Positions 1 through 6,422 are shown, numbered from the stretch's first letter. The stretch: DNA of 18,289 nucleotides from Bacillota bacterium (GCA_030705665.1 JAUZQA010000014.1:1-18289); one strand, 5' to 3'. Numbers and translations are program-made. The notes: a model not told the origin generated them from the letters alone.

Positions 1-310
1 ATCGATGCCCGAGAAGGAAGGGGACAGCATCCGATGCGGCCAATTTTAATTTATTGACGACTGAGCAGATGAAAAAACAGCTGGCAAGGTAGCCAATAGA
101 ATTTATTGACGACCGAGCAGAAGAAAAAATAGCTATTAAGGTAGCCAATCGAGCCTATTGACGACCGAGCAGAAGAAAAAATATCATCCAGGGTAGCCAA
201 CAGAGCTTATTGACGACCAAGTAGATAAAAAAATTGCAACTAGGGTAGCCAATCGAGCTTATTGACGACCAAGAAGAAGAAAAATCAGCTACCAAGGTAG
301 CCAATAAAAC
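1..310. repeat. 52-bp tandem repeat array, 5 full units plus a diverged partial unit at the edge
   Basis: Five exactly 52-bp units begin at 51, 103, 155, 207 and 259, each opening with (T/C)TATTGACGAC and ending near GGTAGCCAA. A sixth, diverged and more GC-rich copy fills 1-50 and is cut by the window edge, so the array continues leftward. Unit positions 1-25 and 38-47 are well conserved, while positions about 27-37 differ in every copy without any length change. GGTAGCCAAT and the following ATTGACGACC are imperfect inverted repeats 7 bp apart. They pair better in leftward RNA, with one mismatch and one G-U pair. A 52-bp period breaks the frame and stops appear in each unit, so it is not coding. 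No function is known to me. Confidence 0.9.
287..302 (-). terminator. Possible intrinsic terminator of the NERD gene inside the last repeat unit
   Basis: Read leftward, GGCTAC-CTTG-GTAGCT forms a short stem followed by GATTTTTCTTCTTCTT. It lies 18 bp beyond the NERD stop codon. The stem depends on the variable core of this repeat unit and is weaker or absent in the other units. Confidence 0.5.
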
Positions 311-319
311 CGCGGGCTA

Positions 320-1231
320 TTACTCATAATATGTCCATTGACCAAACCCCAACATTTGATAATTTTGTTTTAAAATCCTACCAATCTTCTTCATAGACCC
401 AATCCCCCCACACCAATCATATACCAAATTCGTAGTAATTTTTTTATCAGGAAAAAGCAGCTTCAATTCTTCCACGGATCGTAAAATGGCGGAATCTATA
501 TGTTCTTCGTAATCGCACTTTTCACAAAATGCTTTCTTATCTCCATCAAAGGACATAAAAGAGAAACAATGAGAGCAGATAGGACCTTTTTTTAGCAGTC
601 CATATTCATATCGCGGTATTTTGGCATTTGGATTTTTTAAATGATGCATTGAGATTAATTGAATAGCTATTTTTCGGTGCCAGTCAGTTAATTTTGACGG
701 TTTCTGATTTAGTGTGTTCATTAAATGGTTTAGTTGTGTTGGGTAAATGATCTGTTCATTCAAGGGGGCTTGGTATAAGGTGAATTCAGGGTTAATAAAG
801 ACAAGGTAACCTTCAAGGGGCAGTTGAATATGTAGGCATCGGAGTAATTCTTGAAGTAAGTTTCGGCATCGATTTAATTGGCTTAGAGGATTTAGAATTT
901 CCTTCTTGGATAAAACCAATTTGAAATTCTCCGATTCATAAATATAATCACCTTTATAGTTTTTTATTTCAAAAAGGTAAATGTTTTTTGGGGAAATGAT
1001 TAATGTATCAATTTGGAAAATGGTATTGCTAAATTCAAGGCATAAATCGTTGATCACCAAGATATCATTTTGTATTTCTGCTGTTAATTGATCAAACATT
1101 ACTTCGCCTTGATAGCCTTTTTCTAGTTTAAAATAGTGGTTTTTTTCATCATCGGATAAATCTGTTCGCGTGTTTAAAGATCGCATAACACTTAGCTCAT
1201 GCGAAGCGGACCTTTGCTTAACTACTTCCAT
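320..1231 (-). CDS. NERD (nuclease-related) domain protein with zinc ribbon and C-terminal helical domain
   Basis: This is a 303-residue protein. The N-terminal half matches the NERD fold: a G-E pair near residues 42-43, then D75 in QIDTLII and an E-x-K at 88-90 in LFEIKNYKG. These are the residues expected of a PD-(D/E)xK-like nuclease core. A four-cysteine zinc ribbon follows (C219, C222, C236, C239). The last ~55 residues are basic and helical and could be a helix-turn-helix. No signal peptide or membrane segment is seen, so it is probably cytoplasmic. NERD proteins are assumed to act on nucleic acid, but their role in Bacillus is not established. The ATG is preceded by AGAGGATGTGAGTT. Leftward reading continues into the 52-bp repeat array. 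I do not know this gene at the equivalent B. subtilis locus. Confidence 0.85.
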   Translation of the reverse strand: MEVVKQRSASHELSVMRSLNTRTDLSDDEKNHYFKLEKGYQGEVMFDQLTAEIQNDILVINDLCLEFSNTIFQIDTLIISPKNIYLFEIKNYKGDYIYESENFKLVLSKKEILNPLSQLNRCRNLLQELLRCLHIQLPLEGYLVFINPEFTLYQAPLNEQIIYPTQLNHLMNTLNQKPSKLTDWHRKIAIQLISMHHLKNPNAKIPRYEYGLLKKGPICSHCFSFMSFDGDKKAFCEKCDYEEHIDSAILRSVEELKLLFPDKKITTNLVYDWCGGIGSMKKIGRILKQNYQMLGFGQWTYYE

Positions 1232-1322
1232 AACTCACATCCTCTCTTTTTTGAAACTACATTCATTTTACATATAAAATTAAGAAATTTTTGAAAGCAT
1301 TTATAACAATTTTGTTAATATT

Positions 1323-1453
1323 AAAAAAAAGACCAGCCTCACAAAGGCTGGTATCACAATATAAAAAACTTTTGAGGAAGGGATGTATGAATAGCTGTCG
1401 TAACAGGGAAGGGAAGTTACCGCTATTACATACAATAAATGTTCTTCATTGAC
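1323..1453 (-). ncRNA. roxS: Small regulatory RNA, RoxS/RsaE-like (C-rich loop sRNA)
   Basis: A leftward transcript of about 130 nt is bounded by a consensus sigma-A promoter (1460-1488) and a terminator with eight T residues (1323-1353). Between them is a long hairpin built of three helices: 1384-1389 with 1429-1434, 1390-1395 with 1422-1427, and 1400-1404 with 1416-1420. Its 11-nt loop reads UUCCCUUCCCU in the RNA. A second C-rich single-stranded run, CAUCCCUUCCUC, follows before the terminator. C-rich loops that pair with Shine-Dalgarno sequences are the hallmark of the RsaE/RoxS family. In B. subtilis RoxS represses central-metabolism mRNAs and is controlled by ResD and Rex, and as I recall it maps near yhfI. 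The promoter, structure and terminator are seen directly; the family name is inference. A 9-codon reading frame (ATG TCA ATG ...) at its 5' end is probably chance. Confidence 0.75.
1333..1353 (-). terminator. Intrinsic terminator of the sRNA
   Basis: ACCAGCC-7 nt-GGCTGGT forms a perfect 7-bp stem followed, leftward, by C and T8 (1323-1330). It lies between the sRNA and the NERD gene, so it separates the sRNA from NERD transcription or could attenuate read-through into it. Confidence 0.85.
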
Positions 1454-1459
1454 ATACTT

Positions 1460-1488
1460 ATTGTAGTATAACAGTGGTAGGTAGTCAA
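1460..1488 (-). promoter_or_regulatory. Sigma-A promoter of the leftward sRNA
   Basis: TTGACT (1483-1488), 17 nt, TACAAT (1460-1465) on the minus strand. Five of six bases match consensus in each box and the spacing is ideal. Predicted start of transcription is about 1453-1455. Upstream, TTTGTCACT (1524-1532, minus strand) resembles the ResD half-site TTTGTGAAT, in keeping with a RoxS-type gene, but the match is imperfect. Confidence 0.75.
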
Positions 1489-1568
1489 CCTATTGTTGTT
1501 GTACACTTGCAAAAAATCTGAAAAAGTGACAAATTTTGAGTATATTAATGATACGGGAGGTAAATTTA

Positions 1569-2303
1569 ATGAAACTTACAGTTATTGGATTTTGGGGAGG
1601 CTATCCGAAATTAAACGGGGCCAGTTCAGGTTATTTGCTGGAACATAATGGGTTTAATCTGTTACTCGATTGTGGCAGCGGTATTCTTTCCAAACTCCAG
1701 AATGTGTTGCAGCCGGAGGAGCTTGATGCAGTAATACTGTCACACTATCATCCTGATCATATTGCCGATATTGGTGTGCTGCAGCATGCCAGACTGATCC
1801 AAGGTCTCCTCGGTAAGAAGATGGTCGCATTACCTATTTATGGGCATCATTATAATCAAAATGAATTTACGAAGCTTACCTATAAAGAGATTACAAAAGG
1901 AGTACCATTTGATCCTGCTGCAAGTCTTTCAGTCGGGCCATTTCAAATTCACTTTTTAAAAACGGACCATCCTGTGCCTTGCTATGCCATGAGAATTGAG
2001 GCGGAGGGAAAAGTGTTTATCTACACCGGTGACGGATCTTATAAAAATGAGCTGATTGATTTTTGTAAAACTGCTGATTTATTATTGTGTGAATGTAATT
2101 TCTATGGAAATCAAAATGGAAAACAAGCTGGACATATGACGAGCCTTGAAGCAGGGGAACTTGCTCAAAAGGCACTTGTTAAACAGTTGTGTCTTACCCA
2201 TCTGCCGCATTATGGCAACACACAAGAGTTAATAAATGAGGCATCCAGAAGATATACTGGTATAATAAAGATGGCGGAAGAGTTTCTGACCATTTCACTA
2301 TAA
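1569..2303 (+). CDS. yhfI: Metallo-beta-lactamase-fold hydrolase, YhfI family
   Basis: A 244-residue cytoplasmic protein of the MBL fold, RNase Z/phosphodiesterase-like branch. The metal-binding motif is S-H-Y-H-P-D-H at residues 58-64, with further ligand candidates in the T-G-D-G segment, the G-H-M-T-S segment and the C-terminal LTHLPHYG. Length equals that recalled for B. subtilis YhfI, whose substrate is not well defined. The start is the ATG at 1569, placed 8 nt after a strong GGGAGG (1555-1560). An in-frame TTG at 1536 is open but lacks a ribosome site. It is followed 15 bp later by lplJ in the same direction, so the two probably form an operon, as in B. subtilis. Confidence 0.9.
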   Translation: MKLTVIGFWGGYPKLNGASSGYLLEHNGFNLLLDCGSGILSKLQNVLQPEELDAVILSHYHPDHIADIGVLQHARLIQGLLGKKMVALPIYGHHYNQNEFTKLTYKEITKGVPFDPAASLSVGPFQIHFLKTDHPVPCYAMRIEAEGKVFIYTGDGSYKNELIDFCKTADLLLCECNFYGNQNGKQAGHMTSLEAGELAQKALVKQLCLTHLPHYGNTQELINEASRRYTGIIKMAEEFLTISL

Positions 2304-2318
2304 AGGAGAAAAGAAACT

Positions 2319-3308
2319 ATGTTGTTTATAGATAATACAGGCATAACCGATCCTCGAATTAACTTAGCTATTGAGGAATACGCTCTGAAAAATCTAGATA
2401 TAAATGAAACTTATCTTTTATTTTACATAAATGAACCTTCCATCATTATTGGAAGAAATCAAAATACCATTGAAGAGATAAATACAGAGTATGTGGAGAA
2501 AAATGGGATTCATGTTGTCCGTCGTCTTTCTGGAGGCGGTGCTGTCTATCACGACCTTGGAAATTTGAATTTTAGCTTTATAACAAAGGATGATGGGGAA
2601 AGCTTTCATAATTTCCGCAAATTCACCGAACCGGTTACTGCTGCACTTAAAAAATTGGGAGTAAATGCCGAGTTAAGCGGCAGAAACGATATTGAAGTTG
2701 AAGGAAGGAAAATTTCCGGCAATGCCCAATTTTCAACCGGCGGCAGAATGTTTAGCCATGGGACACTGTTACTGAACTCTGAAATGGAGAATGTTGCATC
2801 AGCGCTTAAGGTAAAAAAAGATAAAATCGAATCAAAAGGAATTAAGTCTGTCCGCAGTCGGGTTGCGAATATATCTGAATTTTTATCAGAGCAAATTACC
2901 ATCGAAGAATTTCGCTCATTATTATTAAAAAGTATTTTTGAAGGTCAAGATGACATCCCTGAATATAAGCTAACAGATGAAGACTGGGAGAAAATCAATC
3001 AACTTTCAAAAGAACGTTATCAGAATTGGGAATGGAATTACGGCAAATCACCTAAATTTAATTTACAGCATTCGCATCGTTTTCCTGTTGGACAAATAGA
3101 TGTTCGGCTTGAGGTTAATAAAGGGATCATTGAAAATTGCAAAATATATGGGGACTTCTTTGGTGTGGGAGATGTAAGTGATATTGAAATCAAACTCCAG
3201 TCTGTCCGCTATGAGAGAAGTGAATTGGAAAAAGCATTAGCCGACATGGATACAACACATTATTTTGGAAAAGTCTCCAATGAAGAATTTCTTGATTTAA
3301 TCTATTGA
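2319..3308 (+). CDS. lplJ: Lipoate-protein ligase
   Basis: A 329-residue enzyme that activates free lipoate with ATP and attaches it to a lysine of lipoyl domains, such as the glycine cleavage H protein and E2 subunits of 2-oxoacid dehydrogenases. The LplA/LplJ fold is seen in order: the RRLSGGGAVYHD loop that binds lipoyl-AMP (residues 68-79), NLNFSF (82-87), and the catalytic-lysine segment GRKISGNAQ with K131. The final ~85 residues are the small C-terminal accessory domain. Length is within two residues of the B. subtilis protein as recalled. The ribosome site AAAGGAG precedes the ATG by about 10 nt. It lies directly after yhfI and ends before a strong terminator. Confidence 0.95.
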   Translation: MLFIDNTGITDPRINLAIEEYALKNLDINETYLLFYINEPSIIIGRNQNTIEEINTEYVEKNGIHVVRRLSGGGAVYHDLGNLNFSFITKDDGESFHNFRKFTEPVTAALKKLGVNAELSGRNDIEVEGRKISGNAQFSTGGRMFSHGTLLLNSEMENVASALKVKKDKIESKGIKSVRSRVANISEFLSEQITIEEFRSLLLKSIFEGQDDIPEYKLTDEDWEKINQLSKERYQNWEWNYGKSPKFNLQHSHRFPVGQIDVRLEVNKGIIENCKIYGDFFGVGDVSDIEIKLQSVRYERSELEKALADMDTTHYFGKVSNEEFLDLIY

Positions 3309-3314
3309 AGCTTT

Positions 3315-3348
3315 AAAGGCACTGCTGATTGATCAGCGTGCCTTTTTT
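3315..3348 (+). terminator. Intrinsic terminator of yhfI-lplJ
   Basis: GGCAC (3318-3322) pairs with GTGCC (3338-3342), and GCTGA (3324-3328) with TCAGC (3333-3337), with one bulged T, a TTGA loop and a T6 tail. The stem is extended by AAA/TTT. It lies 7 bp after the lplJ stop. Confidence 0.92.
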
Positions 3349-3365
3349 ATAGGGCACGGTAGTGT

Positions 3366-3392
3366 AGCGGTTGCATTTATTACCGCTTTTTT
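3366..3392 (+). terminator. Second terminator-like hairpin after lplJ
   Basis: AGCGGT (3366-3371) pairs with ACCGCT (3382-3387), followed by T6. It may back up the first terminator or end a short separate transcript. Confidence 0.6.
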
Positions 3393-3460
3393 AAGGGCAA
3401 TGTTATTATTGTTGTATTAGGATCTATTGCTGCTTTGTCTCTGTATTCCTCTATATTTTA

Positions 3461-3486
3461 AGTCGGCTTATTTCCGGCTTTTTTTT
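3461..3486 (+). terminator. Third terminator-like hairpin before the M48 protease gene
   Basis: AGTCGG (3461-3466) pairs with CCGGCT (3474-3479) with one G-U pair, followed by T8. No gene lies between this and the previous hairpin, so it could end an unseen short RNA or act as an attenuator in the leader of the downstream protease gene. Confidence 0.55.
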
Positions 3487-3557
3487 ATTTTTTGTTCTAA
3501 ATAGGGGCATTTTAACTAAACTAATATAGAGACCTTGTACAAAAAGGGGGACAACTC

Positions 3558-4826
3558 ATGGCTAGAAAAATGGGCGTATATGCAGTTTTAGCCTATGTAC
3601 TATATGGATTATTTTTTTATTGGTATTTATTCTATTTTGCACATACCAGCCTACCATTTGAATATCAAGGAACAAAAGCGGATCCGGCCACCTTTTTGAA
3701 TGGCAGAGAATTAATGCTAAGTGAGGAATATTCCAAAATAAAAAACTTATTGTTTTTTTTATCTACACCATTTGAATGGCTTTTTTATCTGCTCATTCTA
3801 CTATTTGGCCTTTCGAAAATTTTTAAACGCTGGGCAGAGGGTTCAACAAAATATAAATTTTTGCAAGTTGCTATTTACGTGATTTGGCTTTCCTTTTTTG
3901 CTTTTATCGCAACATTTCCACTGAACTATATTAGTTATTCATTATCAAAGATGTACCATATTTCCACGCAAACTTTTCCTTCCTGGATGAAGGATGAGCT
4001 TATTGATTTTTGGGTGAATTATGGAACAATGCTGATCATTGTCCCCATTTTGTATTGGGTAATGAAAAAAAGTAAAAAACGCTGGTGGTTGTATGCATGG
4101 CTCTTGTCTGTCCCGTTTACCATTTTCATGATGTTTTTGCAGCCAGTGGTCATTGACCCTTTATATAATGATTTTTATCCATTAAAAAACAAGGAACTTG
4201 AAACGAAAATACTTACAATGGCCAATAAAGCACATATCCCGGCTAACCATGTATATGAAGTGAATATGGCAGAAAAAACAAACTCGATGAATGCCTACGT
4301 AACAGGGATTGGTTCAAATGCAAGGATTGTTTTGTGGGACACAACCTTGGACCGGCTTTCGGATAAACAAATTTTATTTATAATGGCTCACGAAATGTGC
4401 CATTATGTGGAAAAGCATATTTACTTTGGAATTGCGGGATATTTGCTGTTATCACTTATTGGTTTATATTTAACCTATCGAATCATGAACTGGGCCGTAA
4501 AGCGGTGGGGCAAGGAATTAAAGATATCAGATGTCAGAGATATCCGCTCGCTGCCCTTGTTTTTACTAATTATTTCCGTTCTTTTGTTTGCTTCAAGCCC
4601 TTTAACGAACCTTGCATCCCGTTACGAAGAATCCAGGGCTGATCGTTATGCGATTAATATGACAAAAGATCCGGCAGATGCCATTAGTTCATTTCAGGAG
4701 CTTACTCGTTCTGGGCTAAGTCAGGTAAATCCACCGCTTTTGGTTAAAATCTTTCGCTATGACCACCCAACCATGCTTGAGCGAATTGCCATGCTTGAAG
4801 AATACGAAGTAAAACATCGCCAATAA
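3558..4826 (+). CDS. yhfN: M48/Ste24-family membrane zinc metalloprotease (YhfN-like)
   Basis: A 422-residue integral membrane protease. The zinc motif HEMCH lies at residues 278-282 and the third ligand in the E-E-S-R-A-D segment, most likely E358. Hydrophobic segments are visible near residues 8-28, 60-82, 100-125, 150-170 and 178-195, then around 285-310 and 330-350 flanking the active site. This is the Ste24/CAAX-prenyl-protease arrangement (M48A). Bacilli do not prenylate proteins in the yeast manner, so membrane-protein quality control or peptide cleavage is the likelier role (inference). The start ATG is 7 nt after GGGGGA. Length is close to B. subtilis YhfN (about 426 residues as recalled), and the locus agrees. 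It is followed by a bidirectional terminator. Confidence 0.85.
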   Translation: MARKMGVYAVLAYVLYGLFFYWYLFYFAHTSLPFEYQGTKADPATFLNGRELMLSEEYSKIKNLLFFLSTPFEWLFYLLILLFGLSKIFKRWAEGSTKYKFLQVAIYVIWLSFFAFIATFPLNYISYSLSKMYHISTQTFPSWMKDELIDFWVNYGTMLIIVPILYWVMKKSKKRWWLYAWLLSVPFTIFMMFLQPVVIDPLYNDFYPLKNKELETKILTMANKAHIPANHVYEVNMAEKTNSMNAYVTGIGSNARIVLWDTTLDRLSDKQILFIMAHEMCHYVEKHIYFGIAGYLLLSLIGLYLTYRIMNWAVKRWGKELKISDVRDIRSLPLFLLIISVLLFASSPLTNLASRYEESRADRYAINMTKDPADAISSFQELTRSGLSQVNPPLLVKIFRYDHPTMLERIAMLEEYEVKHRQ

Positions 4827-4835
4827 AGAAAATGA

Positions 4836-4869
4836 AAAGGCCAGGAACTCCTTAGAGATCCTGGCCTTT
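4836..4869. terminator. Bidirectional terminator between yhfN and yhzC
   Basis: AAAGGCCAGGA (4836-4846) pairs perfectly with TCCTGGCCTTT (4859-4869) around a 12-nt loop. The leftward T tail (TTTTCATTTTC) is better than the rightward one. It sits between two convergent genes and probably serves both. Confidence 0.88.
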
Positions 4870-4876
4870 GCTGCTG

Positions 4877-5113
4877 TTATAATCCAAATCGTTTGGTAAG
4901 TTCGATAAATTTTTTGGATAAAAGCAAGAATGTTTCTTTATCATTATTATCAATGGCTTTGTCAATTTTTTTAACTAATTTTTCTTTTTCTGAGTTTAGT
5001 TGAATTTCCACCAGAAGCATCTCGATGTACAGGTTTTGAATAAAATTCTCTTGCGCCTGACTGCGGTTCATCGCACTGATTTTCATTAATTCCGTGTAGG
5101 ATTTATCCTTCAA
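4877..5113 (-). CDS. yhzC: Small IDEAL-domain protein, YhzC-like
   Basis: A small (78-residue), charged, all-helical cytoplasmic protein. The C-terminal half, around KKIDKAIDNNDKETFLLLSK, fits the IDEAL domain, a short helical hairpin with an I-D-x-A-L-like signature found in Bacillaceae ComK-neighbour and regulatory proteins. Function is unknown. The start I prefer is TTG at 5113, which follows AGAGGTGA by 5 nt. A GTG at 5122 is in frame but lies inside that ribosome site. The resulting length is close to B. subtilis YhzC (about 77 residues as recalled), which is also a comK neighbour. It is transcribed away from comK, and the shared 5114-5301 region may co-regulate the two. Confidence 0.75.
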   Translation of the reverse strand: MKDKSYTELMKISAMNRSQAQENFIQNLYIEMLLVEIQLNSEKEKLVKKIDKAIDNNDKETFLLLSKKFIELTKRFGL

Positions 5114-5179
5114 GAAAATCACCTCTGTGGCTTTTTAATATTATATGGAGTTTTCTTTATAAAATCAATAAATATTAAA

Positions 5180-5194
5180 AAAATTCTGAAATTA
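5180..5194. promoter_or_regulatory. CodY-like box upstream of comK
   Basis: The 15 bases match 11 of 15 positions of the CodY consensus AATTTTCWGAAAATT, with the core TTCTGAA intact. CodY represses comK directly in B. subtilis, so a site here is plausible, but AT-rich DNA gives such matches by chance. Confidence 0.4.
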
Positions 5195-5238
5195 GGAGTT
5201 GATAAAATTTTATGAATAATTTCGCAACAATTTTAATC

Positions 5239-5254
5239 ATTCAATTAATTGAAT
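5239..5254. promoter_or_regulatory. Perfect 16-bp palindrome over the comK -35 region
   Basis: ATTCAATTAATTGAAT is its own reverse complement. It ends 11 bp before the -10 element at 5266, where the -35 box would lie. Candidate operator; the protein that binds it is unknown. Confidence 0.5.
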
Positions 5255-5262
5255 CTTAAAAA

Positions 5263-5271
5263 TGATATGAT
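5263..5271 (+). promoter_or_regulatory. Extended -10 element of the comK promoter
   Basis: TGA-TATGAT reads as an extended -10 (TGnTATAAT type). No good -35 is found 16-18 bp upstream, as expected for a promoter that needs an activator such as ComK itself. Clear paired AAAA-N5-TTTT K-boxes were not found. Confidence 0.5.
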
Positions 5272-5301
5272 GAAAAAAATGTGTTAAAGGAGATGAAATA
5301 A

Positions 5302-5880
5302 ATGAAGGAAAGACAGATAGAAGAGTATGAGGTTAATCCGTATACAATGTTCATTAAACCAGTTATATATGGAAGTAAGGTGTATTCAGAAATATATGAA
5401 CTGGAAGATGAATATCTATCTCCTTTTAAGCCGCTCGATATTATTAAAAAGAGCTGTGAGTATTTTTCCAGCAGCTTTGAGGGCAGAAAAGACGGTACAA
5501 AGCAGTTGATAGGGATCACACACAAGGTACCGATTGTTATTGACCCGACTAATTTCATTTATTTTTTCCCAACTACTTCGCCCACTCGTTCTGAGTGCAT
5601 TTGGATTTCCCATGAACATATTATGGATTATCACCGTATAGACTCCCGTCAAACAAGGGTTATTTTTCAAAATAAGCAATCATTTATTTTACCGGTTTCA
5701 CGCAGCTCGTTTTCAAATCAGATGTTAAGAACGGCTTTGTTAAAAACTACGCTTATGCAGAGAAGTGGTCAGATGGAAAGAAAATCCTTTTATTTAATGA
5801 ACAGAGCAAAAATGATTGAAGCTTCAGAGCCATCGCGGGAATATGGTGTGGAAAATTTATTTGGGCCTCATCAAAGCTAG
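5302..5880 (+). CDS. comK: Competence transcription factor ComK
   Basis: A 192-residue protein, the same length as B. subtilis ComK and recognisable along its length, for example YEVNPYTMFIKP, the segment after THKVPIVID, and the SRxSFSNQ region. ComK is the master activator of DNA uptake and recombination genes. It binds AAAA-N5-TTTT boxes in pairs and activates its own gene, and MecA/ClpCP degrades it. The ATG follows AAAGGAG by about 9 nt. Its divergent neighbour is yhzC; yhjD converges from the right with only 3 bp between stop codons. The reading frame is intact, so the competence regulator is likely functional. Known ComK targets include addAB, which lies about 2.7 kb downstream here. 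Confidence 0.95.
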   Translation: MKERQIEEYEVNPYTMFIKPVIYGSKVYSEIYELEDEYLSPFKPLDIIKKSCEYFSSSFEGRKDGTKQLIGITHKVPIVIDPTNFIYFFPTTSPTRSECIWISHEHIMDYHRIDSRQTRVIFQNKQSFILPVSRSSFSNQMLRTALLKTTLMQRSGQMERKSFYLMNRAKMIEASEPSREYGVENLFGPHQS

Positions 5881-5883
5881 TAA

Positions 5884-6255
5884 TTATCTCAAGCGGGACG
5901 GATGTTTTTTGAAAAAATAAATTCCCATTAATTCTTGAACTTTGTTGCGAATTCTTGGATTAAAGTAATTATGATGCTCTTCATAACCTTTGTATAAAAA
6001 CATATACATTGTAAAAGCATCGTCCCGATTCGTCTCTAACACTTGAAGGTTGTTTGTTTTCATATATTTTTTCACTTCTGCTAATTCCCTCTGAATGGTT
6101 TTGATTGTTTCCTCAATTAATTCTTCGTATGGTTTCTTTAATTTAAATGGACTGTTTTTCACTACGGATAAATCTCGATTTAAGACGATTAAAAGCATTG
6201 GAAGGTAAATAGCTTTTTCCATGATATTGCGGTCATCCTCTGGAATCTTTGTCAT
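5884..6255 (-). CDS. yhjD: YhjD-like hypothetical protein
   Basis: A 123-residue, mostly helical, basic protein without membrane segments or cysteines. The opening MTKIPEDDRNIMEKAIYLPM and the central YKGYEEHHNYFNPRIRNK resemble B. subtilis YhjD, which I recall beside comK; its function is unknown. The ATG at 6255 is 11 nt downstream of AAAGGAG, a rather long spacing, but no better in-frame start is visible. It converges on comK with a 3-bp gap and no terminator between them, so its transcript probably runs antisense into comK unless it ends within the coding region. Confidence 0.7.
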   Translation of the reverse strand: MTKIPEDDRNIMEKAIYLPMLLIVLNRDLSVVKNSPFKLKKPYEELIEETIKTIQRELAEVKKYMKTNNLQVLETNRDDAFTMYMFLYKGYEEHHNYFNPRIRNKVQELMGIYFFKKHPSRLR

Positions 6256-6383
6256 CTTCCGGGCAGCTCCTTTCTTTCATAAGTAATAAGGAACATATGT
6301 TTGCTTTTATCATACAAAAAAGAAGGGTAAAATGCAACTGCCGCTAACAAATTGTATTATGCTCGTTCGAAGGGAAAATAATG

Positions 6384-6422
6384 AAAAAAGCCGCAAAACT
6401 TAAGTGGGTTAGCGGTTTTTTT
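6384..6422. terminator. Terminator-like hairpin between divergent yhjD and the LCP gene
   Basis: A-rich GCCGC (6390-6394) pairs with GCGGT (6412-6416) and the stem is extended by the flanking A and T runs. T7 follows rightward and T6 leftward. It lies upstream of both divergent genes, so it cannot be the normal 3' end of either. Confidence 0.6.

Noticed and set aside
1..310. CRISPR array
   Set aside because: The conserved part is about 42 bp and the variable part only about 10-11 bp, too short for spacers. Conserved repeats are imperfect and no cas gene is nearby.
1449..1472. Rightward promoter TTGACA...TATAAC upstream of yhfI
   Set aside because: The boxes are only 12 bp apart. The overlapping leftward pair TTGACT-17-TACAAT is a much better promoter.
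2418..2902. Antisense reading frames over lplJ, and similar ones over addB, addA and comK
   Set aside because: They lie opposite well-supported genes, have no ribosome sites or recognisable domains, and follow from the codon use of the true genes.
3350..3460. Small hydrophobic reading frames between the first and third hairpins after lplJ
   Set aside because: Two short frames give hydrophobic peptides, but neither has a start codon with a ribosome site and they lie in different frames. T-rich DNA encodes such residues by chance.
5123..5301. Canonical pair of ComK boxes (AAAA-N5-TTTT)
   Set aside because: Several A and T runs exist but none gave the pattern with fewer than two mismatches at proper spacing, so I did not call them.
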